Assembly (NCBI RefSeq): GCF_001940455.1
Contig: NZ_MKQR01000023.1
Coordinates: 1-64,000, forward strand
Length of the DNA stretch: 64,000 nt
Direction: 5' to 3'
DNA from: Actinokineospora bangkokensis
GTDB lineage: Bacteria; Actinomycetota; Actinomycetes; Mycobacteriales; Pseudonocardiaceae
Shown here: positions 8,813 through 18,292 of the stretch, piece by piece
Position numbering within the stretch: the stretch's first letter is position 1
Layout: every line of letters begins with the position of its first letter
Notes under the pieces: generated by a model
The model's input: only the letters and a program-made list of their open reading frames with translations
The model's database searches: none
Told to the model about the DNA's origin: nothing
Program-made: the position numbers and the translations under genes

Positions 8813-9790
8813 GTGCGCGTAGGCATCGTGATCCTCCCCGAACACCGCTGGTGGGCGGCCGAACCCCGGTGGCGGGCCGCCGACGAGTACGGGTTCGACC
8901 ACGCCTGGACCTACGACCACCTGGGCTGGCGGTCCCTGGTCGACGGGCCGTGGTTCGACGCCGTGCCCACCCTGACCGCCGCCGCGATGGTCACCGAGCA
9001 CATCCGGCTCGGCACCATGGTGGTCAGCCCGCACTTCCGCCACCCGGTGCCGCTGGCCAGGCAGCTGCTGGCGCTCGACGACATCTCCGACGGCCGGTTC
9101 ATGCTCGGCCTGGGCTCAGGGGCGGGCAGCCCCGGCACCTACGACCGGACGGTGTTCGGGCCCGCCGCCGAGCCGACCCCGCGCGAGGCGGTCGAGCGGT
9201 TCGACGAGTTCACCGAGCTGACCCACCTGCTGCTCACCCAGCAGCGCACCACCTACCGGGGCAGGCACTTCCAGGCCGTGGAGGCCCGCAACGCCCCCGG
9301 GTGCGTGCAGCGGCCCCGGCTGCCGTTCCTCGTCGCCGCCAACGGGCCCCGGTCCATGACCACCGCCGCCCGGTTCGGGCAGGGCTGGGTGACCACCGGC
9401 AAGCCCGGCGCCGCCGACGCCGACCAGTGGTGGGCGGGGACCGCCGAGCTGGGTGCGCGCTTCGACGAGGTGCTCGCCGAGCAGGGCCGCGACCCGGGCA
9501 CCGTCGACCGCTACGCCTTCGTCGACGCCTCCCCGCTGTACTCGCTGAGCAGCACCGGCGCCTTCCAGGAGCACGTCGGGCGCGCCGCCGAGGCGGGCTT
9601 CACCGACCTCGTCGTGCACTGGCCGCGCCCGGACGGGCCCTTCACCGGCCGGGAGACGGTGCTGGAGGAGGTGGCCGAGGAGGTGCTGCCGCTGCTCGGC
9701 GGCCGCGCGAGCAGCGGCCCGGTTGACGACGACCACGAGCCGCCGGTGGTCTTCGAGGCCCACGACGACCGCGGCCGGGCGCAGGGCTGA
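8813..9790 (+). CDS. LLM-class (luciferase-like) flavin/F420 oxidoreductase
   Basis: A 325-aa TIM-barrel protein of the bacterial-luciferase superfamily. It shows RVGIVILPEH at the first strand, the acidic/aromatic segment DHAWTYDHLGW, IRLGTMVVSPHFRHP and GRFMLGLGSG, all typical of F420- or FMN-dependent monooxygenases and reductases. The substrate is unknown. The reading frame is open to 8633, but GTG 8813 starts the barrel and has a TAGGTT -10 box 7 nt upstream. It stands alone between the phosphatase gene and glf. Confidence 0.88.
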   Translation: MRVGIVILPEHRWWAAEPRWRAADEYGFDHAWTYDHLGWRSLVDGPWFDAVPTLTAAAMVTEHIRLGTMVVSPHFRHPVPLARQLLALDDISDGRFMLGLGSGAGSPGTYDRTVFGPAAEPTPREAVERFDEFTELTHLLLTQQRTTYRGRHFQAVEARNAPGCVQRPRLPFLVAANGPRSMTTAARFGQGWVTTGKPGAADADQWWAGTAELGARFDEVLAEQGRDPGTVDRYAFVDASPLYSLSSTGAFQEHVGRAAEAGFTDLVVHWPRPDGPFTGRETVLEEVAEEVLPLLGGRASSGPVDDDHEPPVVFEAHDDRGRAQG

Positions 9791-9804
9791 GCGCCGGGCG
9801 GTGA

Positions 9805-11100
<1,296 letters not shown>

Positions 11101-11153
11101 CGACTCCGGGCGGGCGGGGGTGCGCCCCGCCCGCCCGCCTGGGAGGAACCGAA

Positions 11154-11669
11154 GTGACCCAGCGCAACACACCCGCGGCCGAGGTCGCCGTGCTCAGCCG
11201 GGTGCAGGGGGCCATCGGGCACCCGACCGCGGTGGCGGCGGCCCGGGGGCTGTCGCTGTTCGGCGAGCACGCCGCGGGGTGGGCGGGCCTCGGGCTGCTC
11301 GGGGCCGCGGTCGACCGCCGCAGGCGCCGCGACTGGCTGCTGGCCACCGGGGGCGTGCTCGCCGCGCACGCCGCGTCCATCGCCGTCAAGCGCGTGGTGC
11401 GCAGGCCGCGCCCGCAGGACCCGTCGGTGAAGGTGCTGGTGGGCACCCCGAGCAAGCTCAGCTTCCCGTCCTCGCACGCCACCTCCACCACCGCCGCGGC
11501 CGTGCTCTACGGCGGGCTCACCGGCAAGCCGCTCGTGCCCGCCCTGGTCCCCCCGATGCTGCTCTCCCGCGTCGTGCTCGGCGTGCACTACCCGACCGAC
11601 GTGCTGGCGGGCTCGGCGCTCGGGGGTCTCCTCGGCGCACTGCTGCGACGTAGGCTGGGGCGGAAGTGA
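11154..11669 (+). CDS. PAP2-family phosphatase, probable DPPR phosphatase
   Basis: A 171-aa integral membrane phosphatase. The three PAP2 motifs are present: KRVVRRPRP, PSSHAT (catalytic His) and SRVVLGVHYPTDV. Its position before ubiA matches Rv3807c, which is proposed to remove the 5-phosphate from decaprenylphosphoryl-5-phosphoribose in arabinan donor synthesis. GTG start with a strong GGGAGGAA site. Its TGA overlaps the GTG of ubiA (GTGA), so the two are coupled. The role is inferred from family and synteny. Confidence 0.92.
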   Translation: MTQRNTPAAEVAVLSRVQGAIGHPTAVAAARGLSLFGEHAAGWAGLGLLGAAVDRRRRRDWLLATGGVLAAHAASIAVKRVVRRPRPQDPSVKVLVGTPSKLSFPSSHATSTTAAAVLYGGLTGKPLVPALVPPMLLSRVVLGVHYPTDVLAGSALGGLLGALLRRRLGRK

Positions 11670-12691
11670 CCGGCGCGGCCCCCTCCGGTGCCGGTGCGGC
11701 CGGTGAGGGCACCGGTTCGCTGGACACCCAGGAGACCGCTGTGGACAGTTCGGACGCTGGCACGCCCGGTGCCGCGCCCGCCGAGCCTGCTGTGACCCAG
11801 GACACCCCGGCCCGCAAGGGCGGCGTCGTGGGCGGCCTCGTGCGCACCGCCCGGCCCCGGCAGTGGGTCAAGAACGTCCTGGTGCTGGCGGCCCCGTTCA
11901 CCGGCGCGCAGATCTTCCAGGGCTCGGTGCTGCTCGACGCGGCCATCGCCTTCGTCGCGTTCTGCCTGGTGTCCTCCGCGGTGTACCTGGTCAACGACGC
12001 CATCGACGTCGAGGCCGACCGCGCCCACCCCACCAAGCGCAACCGCCCCATCGCCGCGGGCGTGGTGCCGGTGCGCCTGGCCTACGCCGCCGCCGTGGTG
12101 CTCTTCCTCGCCTCGCTCGGCATCGGCCTGCTGACCAGCTGGCAGCTGCTGGTGGTGCTCGCGGTCTACGCGGCGGTGCAGCTCGGCTACTGCCTGGGCC
12201 TCAAGCACCAGACCGTGATCGACCTGTGCATCGTCGCCTCCGGCTTCCTGCTGCGCTCCATCGCGGGCGGTGTCGCGGCGGGCATCGCGCTGTCGCAGTG
12301 GTTCCTGCTGGTCACCGCGTTCGGCTCGCTGTTCATGGTCTCCGGCAAGCGCTACGCCGAGGTCATCCTGTTCGAGCGCACCGGCGCCAAGATCCGCTCC
12401 TCGCTGGCCAAGTACTCCGCCAGCTACCTGCGCTTCGTCTGGGCCACCGCCGCCGCCATCATGATCACCGCCTACTCGCTGTGGGCCTTCGAGATCCGCG
12501 CCGACAGCCCCGACGACTCCGTCTGGGCCGTCATCTCCATCGTCCCCTTCGTCATCGCCGTCCTGCGCTACGCCGTCGACGTCGACGGCGGCCAGGCGGG
12601 CGAACCCGAGGACATCGCCCTGCGCGACCGCGTCCTCCAGGTCCTCGGCATCGCCTGGGTCGCCTGCCTCGCCCTCTCCATCTACCTCTGA
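11666..12691 (+). CDS. ubiA: Decaprenyl-phosphate phosphoribosyltransferase (DPPR synthase)
   Basis: A 341-aa UbiA-superfamily prenyltransferase expected to join decaprenyl phosphate and PRPP, the committed step to the arabinose donor DPA. The Mg2+/substrate motif is NDAIDVEADRAHP (110-122), followed by KRNRPIAAG and about eight further hydrophobic segments. An Ala/Gly/Pro-rich extension of roughly 50 residues precedes the conserved domain, making it longer than the roughly 300-aa mycobacterial enzyme. A later start is possible, but the GTGA overlap with the PAP2 gene supports this one. Confidence 0.93.
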   Translation: MTGAAPSGAGAAGEGTGSLDTQETAVDSSDAGTPGAAPAEPAVTQDTPARKGGVVGGLVRTARPRQWVKNVLVLAAPFTGAQIFQGSVLLDAAIAFVAFCLVSSAVYLVNDAIDVEADRAHPTKRNRPIAAGVVPVRLAYAAAVVLFLASLGIGLLTSWQLLVVLAVYAAVQLGYCLGLKHQTVIDLCIVASGFLLRSIAGGVAAGIALSQWFLLVTAFGSLFMVSGKRYAEVILFERTGAKIRSSLAKYSASYLRFVWATAAAIMITAYSLWAFEIRADSPDDSVWAVISIVPFVIAVLRYAVDVDGGQAGEPEDIALRDRVLQVLGIAWVACLALSIYL

Positions 12692-12702
12692 CCCCAGCAC
12701 GA

Positions 12703-12739
12703 CGAACCCCCTCACCGCGGCTCGCGGTGAGGGGGTTCG
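12703..12739 (+). terminator. 17-bp perfect hairpin after ubiA
   Basis: CGAACCCCCTCACCGCG and its exact complement enclose a GCT loop, 12 nt past the ubiA stop. It ends the glf-PAP2-ubiA operon. Confidence 0.88.
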
Positions 12740-12891
12740 CCGTTCCGCGGGAAGGACCAGCCCCCCAGTGCTGGCCCTTCCCCCCGGTCCGGCCCCCGCC
12801 GGATCCGGCCCCGGCCGCCGCGCGCCCCGGGACGTCCCCCCGCACCCGTCTCCCGCCGGGTGCGCCGCCCGTCGCGCGCGACAGCGCCAGG

Positions 12892-13350
12892 TCAGGTGAT
12901 GCCCGAGTACCGGCGCGGCTGCACCAGCGGGTCGGCGGCGGAGCCCCCCGGGTACGCCACCACGTGGTGCAGCGTGCCTGCCGAGACGGTCTGCTCGAAC
13001 CCCCAGTAGCTCGTCCGCGCGCCGTCGGCCCACTCGTGGAAGACGGTGATGTGCGGGGGGTGGTCCGCGTCGCCCACGCAGAGCAGGGCGTCGCCCGCGA
13101 GCAGGTCGGACTTGGCGACGGGGGTGGAGACCCCGGCCAGGCCGACCGCGTCGAGGCCACCCCTGCGGTCCGGTGGGATGCCCGGGAGTCCCCACGCCAT
13201 CGAGACGTAGCCCGAGCAGTCCGTTCGGTAGATGCCGTACTCGTTGTGGTGGTAGCGGGTGTGGCTGTGGCGCACCGAGGGGCGCAACCAGCTCTCCGCG
13301 CGCTCGATGACCTCGCCGCGGCTGATCGCGCCGCACCGCGCGTCGGGCAT
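12892..13350 (-). CDS. NlpC/P60-like cysteine peptidase-fold protein
   Basis: A 152-aa protein with no signal peptide. RTDCSGYVSMAWG (Cys45) and HPPHITVFHEW (His100) match the catalytic Cys and His blocks of NlpC/P60-type peptidoglycan amidases and endopeptidases. AGDALLC between them is the usual DLxPGDLL element. Lack of an export signal leaves a cytoplasmic role, or export by another route such as type VII secretion, open. ATG 13350 has GGAGGG upstream. It lies 98 bp after the SARP gene on the same strand, with a 14-bp tandem repeat in the gap. Confidence 0.75.
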   Translation of the reverse strand: MPDARCGAISRGEVIERAESWLRPSVRHSHTRYHHNEYGIYRTDCSGYVSMAWGLPGIPPDRRGGLDAVGLAGVSTPVAKSDLLAGDALLCVGDADHPPHITVFHEWADGARTSYWGFEQTVSAGTLHHVVAYPGGSAADPLVQPRRYSGIT

Positions 13351-13370
13351 CCCGCTCGTCCTCCCTCCTC

Positions 13371-13412
13371 GACCCGTTCTCGTCGACCTGTTCTCGTCGG
13401 CCCGTTCTCGTC
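13371..13412. repeat. Three tandem 14-bp repeats upstream of the NlpC/P60-like gene
   Basis: GACCCGTTCTCGTC, GACCTGTTCTCGTC and GGCCCGTTCTCGTC follow one another without spacing, 21 bp before the minus-strand ATG. A TATA-containing stretch at 13436-13453 lies further upstream and could be the promoter. That would place the repeats in the leader or promoter zone, as expected of a multi-site operator. Confidence 0.8.
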
Positions 13413-13448
13413 GACAGGGGAAGGCTCACAGGCGCGGCTATAAGCGGC

Positions 13449-16400
13449 CTATAGGTGGGCGCGAACCGCCCGCAGCCACCCGGCCGGGGTGGTCGCGGCC
13501 AGCTCGTCGGCCTCGCGGGCCTGGCAGGCGGTGAACAGCTCGATCGCCCGCGCCCAGTGCTCGTCGGCGGCCGCGGGGTCGGCCGCGGCCAGGTCGCGCA
13601 GGGTGCGGGCCTGCCAGAGCGGGAGGTCCAGCTCGGCCCAGCGGTCCAGGGCCGCGCGCAGCAGGGCGGCCGCCGCCGCCGGGTCGCCCCAGGCCAGCTC
13701 GTGCTCACCGAGGGTGCGGGTGGCCAGGGCGATGCCGAACCGGTCACCGATGTCGGTGCTCTCGCGCAGGCAGTCCGCCAGGGCCGCCGCGGCGCCGGTG
13801 GGGTCGGCGGTGCGCAGCTTGGCCTTCGCCCAGGACTGGCGGGCGTAGGTGGTGCCCAGCACGTCGCCTGCCTCGCCCAGCACCTGCACCGCCCGCTCGC
13901 TCAGCTCCACCGCGCGCGCCGCGTCGCCCGCCGCGCGGTGGCACAGGCTGAGGCCGCGCAGCGCCAGGCCCTCGCCCCGGCGGTCGTCGAGCTCGCGGTA
14001 CAGGCGCGCGCAGGCGTCGAAGCGCTCGACCGCCTGCGCCAGGTCGCCGTGGTCGCGGCTGATCGCACCCAGGCCGTAGTAGGCCGCGGCCACCACCGAC
14101 CGGTCGCCCACCCGCTCGCCCAGCTCCACCGCCGCCCGCAGGTCGTCGGCCGCCGCGGCGAAGTCGGCCAGGTCGCGGCGCACCGTGCCGATGCCCACCG
14201 CGGCCACCGCCAGCACCGCCTCGTCGCCGACGGCCTCGGCGTGCGCGCGGGCCTGCCGGAAGTGGTCGAGGGCGGCGGTGAAGTCGTCCTTCTCGTAGTG
14301 CAGCTGCCCCAGCCCGGCCAGCACCACCGCCTCGGCCCGCCGGTCGCCGCGGCGCCGGGCCGCCGACAGCGCCACGTCGTGCGTGCGCTGCCAGCCGTCG
14401 AACTCGTTGCGCGCGGCGAACGGCGAGGACAGCAGGGAGGCGATCAGCAGCGTGCCCAGCCCGTCGACGCCCAGCTCGTGCGCGCGCTCCACGGTGCGCA
14501 CCACCGCCGCGGTCTCCGACCCCAACCACCCCGTCGGGTCCTCGGCCACCTCGGCCAGCAGCACCGGGTCCACCTCGACGCCGGGCGCCAGCCGCGGCCG
14601 CAGGCCCAGGGTCACCCTGGGCAGCTGCCGCGACCCGGCCTCCACCAGCGCCAACCAGGTGCCCAGCGTGCGGCGCACCGCCTCGGGCACCACCTCCGGC
14701 GGCTCGTCGGCCAGCGCCCGCTCGGCGCCGAAGAGCTGCACGAGGTCGTGGAAGCGGTACCGGACCCGGCCCAGGGCGTCCACCCCGGCCACGTCCAGCA
14801 GCCGCAGGTCCACCAGCTGCTCCACCACGTCCTCGGCGTCGGCGGGCGGCAGGTCCAGCAGCGGCACCGCCGCCCACCAGCCGAAGTCCGGCAGGTCCAG
14901 CACCGCGAGCAGGTGGAAGGCGCGCCGCTGCCGCGCGGTCAGCTCGTCGTAGACCACCCCCAGGCTGGAGCGGATCGCCAGGTCGCCGACGGCCAGCTCG
15001 TCGAGCCTGCGCCGCTCGTCGGCCAGCCGGTCGGCCAGCGACCGCAGGGGCCAGTGCGGCCGGGCCAGCAGCCGCGCCGCCGCCGCGCGGATCGCCAGCG
15101 GCACCCCGCCGCACAGGTCCGCGATCCGCTCGGCCTGCGCCCGCTGCGCGGCCACCCGATGCTCCCCGACGACCTTGGCCAGCATCTCGGTGGCCACCCC
15201 GGTGTCGAAGAACCCCAGCTCCACCGGCACGGCCCCGGCCAACCCGGTCAGCCGCGACCGGCTCGTCACCAGCACCAGGCACCCCGGCTCCCCGGGCAGC
15301 AGCGGCCGCACCTGGTGCTCGCCGCGGGCGTTGTCGAGCACCAGCAGCACCCGCCGCCCGGCCACCGCCGAGCGGAACAGCTCCGCCCGCGACGCCTCGG
15401 TGCCCGGCAGGTCCGACCCGCTCACCCCGAAGGCGGTGAGGAACCGCCCCAGCACCTCGAACGCTCCCAGCTCCCGCTCCGCGCCGCGCAGGTCGGCCCA
15501 CAGCTGCCCGTCCGGGTACTCGGCGCGCAGCCGGTGCGCGGCGTGCACGGCCAGCGCCGACTTGCCCGCCCCACCCGCCCCGGACACCACCACGATCGGC
15601 GTCCGGTCGTGCCGCCGCCCCCCGACCTCCAGCAGCCGCCCCAGCACCGCCGCCCGCCCGGTGAAGTCCGGCACGTCCGGCGGCAGGGTGCGCGGCACGG
15701 GCGCCGCCGCCACCGGGGCCGGTGCCGCCTGCGGGGCCAGCTCCCCGGCGAGCACCCTGGCGTGCAGGTCCCGCAGCGCCTCCCCGGGTTCGATCCCCAG
15801 TTCGTCGAGCAGGTGCTTGCGCCCCTCCCGGTAGACGGCCAGCGCGTCCACCTGCCTGCCGATGCCCACCAGCGCCCGCATCAGCAGCCCGCGCGCCTCC
15901 TCCCGCAGCGGGTGCGCGGCCACCAGCCGCCGCAGCGGCTCGGTCAGCTCCCTGGCCCGCCCCAACGCCAACCCGGCGCGCGCCCGCCCCTCCTCGGCCG
16001 CCAACCGCTCCTCGGCCAACCCGTCCGCCCGCACCCGCGCGAACCCCGCGTCGACCCCGCCGAACGCGGGTCCCCGCCACAGCGCCAACGCCGCCTCGTA
16101 CGCCCTGACCGCCCCCGCGTCGTCCCCCGCCCGCTCCGCCCGCCGCGCCGCCGCCAGGTGCCCCTCGAACGCCCCCAGGTCGGTGTCGGCGTCCGCCAGG
16201 TCCAGCAGGTACCCCGGCGCCCGGGTCACCAGCGCCCCCGGCTCCCCGGCCGCCGCGAACCCCCGCCGCACCGCCGACACGTACGTGTGCACCAACGCCG
16301 TCGCCGACTGCGGCGGCGCCTCGTCCCAGATCAGGTCCACCAACCGCGACACCGACACCACCTGCCGCGGCTGCACCGCCAACGCCGCCAGCAGCGCCCG

Positions 16401-16475
16401 CGGCTTCGGCCCCCCGGTCGACACCGGCCCGTCGTCCCCGCGCACCTCGACCGGCCCCAGCACCAGCACCCGCAC
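13449..16475 (-). CDS. AfsR/SARP-family transcriptional regulator with NB-ARC and TPR domains
   Basis: A 1008-aa regulator. Residues 1-92 are the OmpR-like winged-helix DNA-binding domain (VRVLVLGPVEVR, GGPKPRALLAALA). About 97-245 is the bacterial transcriptional activation domain, ending ELGIEPGEALRDLH. A linker leads to an NB-ARC/STAND ATPase with Walker A SGAGGAGKSALAV (298-310) and VLLVLDNA as Walker B, then about 350 residues of TPR-like helices. Such proteins activate secondary-metabolite or developmental genes by binding heptameric direct repeats. GTG 16475 puts the DNA-binding domain at the very N-terminus as in homologues; another GTG about 50 nt upstream is possible. Confidence 0.93.
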   Translation of the reverse strand: MRVLVLGPVEVRGDDGPVSTGGPKPRALLAALAVQPRQVVSVSRLVDLIWDEAPPQSATALVHTYVSAVRRGFAAAGEPGALVTRAPGYLLDLADADTDLGAFEGHLAAARRAERAGDDAGAVRAYEAALALWRGPAFGGVDAGFARVRADGLAEERLAAEEGRARAGLALGRARELTEPLRRLVAAHPLREEARGLLMRALVGIGRQVDALAVYREGRKHLLDELGIEPGEALRDLHARVLAGELAPQAAPAPVAAAPVPRTLPPDVPDFTGRAAVLGRLLEVGGRRHDRTPIVVVSGAGGAGKSALAVHAAHRLRAEYPDGQLWADLRGAERELGAFEVLGRFLTAFGVSGSDLPGTEASRAELFRSAVAGRRVLLVLDNARGEHQVRPLLPGEPGCLVLVTSRSRLTGLAGAVPVELGFFDTGVATEMLAKVVGEHRVAAQRAQAERIADLCGGVPLAIRAAAARLLARPHWPLRSLADRLADERRRLDELAVGDLAIRSSLGVVYDELTARQRRAFHLLAVLDLPDFGWWAAVPLLDLPPADAEDVVEQLVDLRLLDVAGVDALGRVRYRFHDLVQLFGAERALADEPPEVVPEAVRRTLGTWLALVEAGSRQLPRVTLGLRPRLAPGVEVDPVLLAEVAEDPTGWLGSETAAVVRTVERAHELGVDGLGTLLIASLLSSPFAARNEFDGWQRTHDVALSAARRRGDRRAEAVVLAGLGQLHYEKDDFTAALDHFRQARAHAEAVGDEAVLAVAAVGIGTVRRDLADFAAAADDLRAAVELGERVGDRSVVAAAYYGLGAISRDHGDLAQAVERFDACARLYRELDDRRGEGLALRGLSLCHRAAGDAARAVELSERAVQVLGEAGDVLGTTYARQSWAKAKLRTADPTGAAAALADCLRESTDIGDRFGIALATRTLGEHELAWGDPAAAAALLRAALDRWAELDLPLWQARTLRDLAAADPAAADEHWARAIELFTACQAREADELAATTPAGWLRAVRAHL

Positions 16476-16600
16476 GCCCTCACCCCCCGAGTCGTCGATC
16501 GCCGCGCGCCAACCTCCTGGCACGTGCCCCCGCTCGTCCCCCCTAGGTCGAACGCAGGGTGATCGTACGGCGACAGACCGACATTCCCGGGCGGAACGGC

Positions 16601-17362
16601 TCAGATGGGGAGCTTGCGGAAGATCGGGCGCGGGACGTGCCGGAGGGCGGACATGACCAGGCGCCACGGGGCGGGGGCCCAGACGAGGTCCTTGCGGGCG
16701 CGGACGGCGGAGAGGAGAACGTCGGCGACCTTGTCGGCGGTGGTGGCCAGCGGGGCGGGCTTCATGCCCGCGGTCATCTTGGTGCGGACGAAGCCGGGGC
16801 GGACGACGGTGACGTGGGCGCCGTGCGGGCGCAGGGCCTCGCCGAGGCCGAGGAAGAAGCCGTCGAAGCCCGCCTTGGTGGCGCCGTAGACGAAGTTGGA
16901 GCGGCGGACGCGCTCGCCCGCCACCGAGGACAGGGCGGCGATGGCGCCGTGGCCCTGCTCCTTGAGCCGCTCCGCGACGGCGATGCCCAGCGACACCGGG
17001 GCGGTGAAGTTGACCTGGGCCAGCTCCACGCCCGCGGCGTGGTCCTGCCACAGCTGCTCGGCGTCGCCCAGCAGGCCGAAGGCGAACACGGTGAGGTCCA
17101 CGTCGCCGTCGCCGAACGCCTCGGCGACGAGCTTGGGGTGGCCGTCGAGGTCGAGGGCGTCGAAGGGCAGCACCCGCACCTCGGCGCCGAGGCCGCGCAG
17201 CTTCTCCGCCGCCGCGTCCAGCCGGGCGGACGGGCGCGCGGCCAGGGTGATCGCGCGGGTCCCGAGCCCGGCGCAGCGCTCGGCGACGGCCAGGCCGATC
17301 TCCGAGGTGCCGCCGAGCAGCAGCAGGGACTGGGGCGTGCCGACTGCGTTGATCAAGGTCAA
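16601..17362 (-). CDS. dprE2: Decaprenylphospho-erythro-pentofuranosid-2-ulose 2-reductase
   Basis: A 253-aa short-chain dehydrogenase matching DprE2 (Rv3791), which reduces the keto intermediate to decaprenylphosphoryl-arabinose. LLLLGGTSEIGLAVAE is the NAD(P)H-binding motif, ALSSVAG holds the catalytic Ser, and VYGATKAG gives Tyr159 and Lys163. The C-terminus PAPWRLVMSALRHVPRPIF is characteristic. The only sensible start is TTG 17362 (or TTG 17356). The partner oxidase dprE1 is not in this window. It is divergent from the GtrA gene, which neighbours dprE1/dprE2 in mycobacteria (Rv3789). Confidence 0.92.
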   Translation of the reverse strand: MTLINAVGTPQSLLLLGGTSEIGLAVAERCAGLGTRAITLAARPSARLDAAAEKLRGLGAEVRVLPFDALDLDGHPKLVAEAFGDGDVDLTVFAFGLLGDAEQLWQDHAAGVELAQVNFTAPVSLGIAVAERLKEQGHGAIAALSSVAGERVRRSNFVYGATKAGFDGFFLGLGEALRPHGAHVTVVRPGFVRTKMTAGMKPAPLATTADKVADVLLSAVRARKDLVWAPAPWRLVMSALRHVPRPIFRKLPI

Positions 17363-17472
17363 GGCCCCCGTGGGTGGGTCGCGGTCCAGGTCCGCCCAGG
17401 GTAGCGGCGGCGCCGGGGCCTACACTTCCCAGGCCACCCACCGCCCAGGCCAGGTCGACCCCGGGGGACCAC

Positions 17473-17886
17473 GTGACCGACGTCCGCGAGCGCAGCACCG
17501 GCCTCGTCCAGCAGCTCGTCCGCTTCGTCCTGGTCGGCGGCTTCTGCGCGCTGGTCGACTCCGGCCTCTACTGGCTGCTGCTGCACGCGGGCACCTGGGT
17601 GCACCTGGCCAAGGCGCTCAGCTTCATCGCGGGCACCACCACGGCCTACTTCCTCAACAAGCGCTTCACCTTCACCGACGCCGAGGACCGCGGCGCCGCC
17701 CAGGCGGGCGGCTTCGCCGTGCTCTACACGGTCACCTTCTTCGTCAACGTCGGCACCAACGCCCTGATGCTCGCCCTGATCCCCCCGTTCCGCTGGCAGG
17801 TGGCCCTCTGCTGGGTCATCGCCCAGGCCGTCGGCACCGCCATCAACTTCGTGCTCCTGCGCACCGTGGTGTTCCGCAAAGCCTGA
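17473..17886 (+). CDS. GtrA-family membrane protein
   Basis: A 137-aa protein with four transmembrane helices. LVRFVLVGGFCALVDSGLYW, AKALSFIAGTTTAYFLNKRFTF (read in parts) and INFVLLRTVVFRKA are the family signature. GtrA proteins act in lipid-linked sugar translocation; the mycobacterial homologue Rv3789 is linked to arabinogalactan synthesis as a proposed flippase or AftA anchor. A TACACT -10-like box at 17423-17428 precedes the GTG by about 45 nt. Divergence from dprE2 supports an arabinan function. Confidence 0.9.
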   Translation: MTDVRERSTGLVQQLVRFVLVGGFCALVDSGLYWLLLHAGTWVHLAKALSFIAGTTTAYFLNKRFTFTDAEDRGAAQAGGFAVLYTVTFFVNVGTNALMLALIPPFRWQVALCWVIAQAVGTAINFVLLRTVVFRKA

Positions 17887-17890
17887 CGGC

Positions 17891-18157
17891 TCAGCCCCCG
17901 AACCCCGACTGCCGCTGCGGCACCCCGTACACCCGCGCGTTGCCAGGGAACGAGTCGAAGTGCGCGCTCACGACGTGCCCGAAGTTGATCGCCACCGACG
18001 TCCCGTCCTCCAGGTCCGTCGACTCCACACCCCCGGACCCCATCAGCACGGCCAACCGCGGCAGCAAGCTCTTCCCCGCCCGCGGCGACAGCGCGAACAC
18101 CAGCGGTTCGCCCCCGGTGGCCAGGTGCAGGACGAGGACTCGACGTGATTCAGTCAT
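17891..18157 (-). CDS. Small conserved hypothetical protein
   Basis: An 88-aa soluble protein that I do not recognise. VLVLHLATGGEPLVFALSP and TDLEDGTSVAINFGHVVSAHFD suggest a compact beta-rich fold. The track of possible codons extends to 18265, but ATG 18157 is preferred since the upstream part overlaps a terminator hairpin. It is convergent with the GtrA gene, with only 4 bp between stops. Confidence 0.65.
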   Translation of the reverse strand: MTESRRVLVLHLATGGEPLVFALSPRAGKSLLPRLAVLMGSGGVESTDLEDGTSVAINFGHVVSAHFDSFPGNARVYGVPQRQSGFGG

Positions 18158-18223
18158 GTGACGAGACCACCACCCCCCACCGCCCCCGGCAAGGCCGGTT
18201 CGCCGGTGGCGGATCCGCTGAAG

Positions 18224-18263
18224 GCTGAAGGCCCCTTCCCGGGGTCGGGAGGGGGCCTTCAGC
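18224..18263 (-). terminator. Hairpin terminating the wzm-wzt-GT2 operon
   Basis: GCTGAAGGCCCC pairs with its perfect complement around a 16-nt partly paired loop, 30 nt past the GT2 stop on the minus strand. Confidence 0.8.
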
Positions 18264-18292
18264 AAGGGCCGGTCAACGCCGATAGGCGCTTG

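Noticed and set aside
11588..13747. A 719-codon minus-strand frame over ubiA and the NlpC/P60-like gene
   Set aside because: It spans a terminator and two genes in other frames and has no domain. It is an antisense artefact.
13455..16562. A 1035-codon plus-strand open frame across the SARP gene
   Set aside because: Gln/Arg/His-rich antisense shadow of the SARP regulator, whose minus-strand domains are all recognisable.
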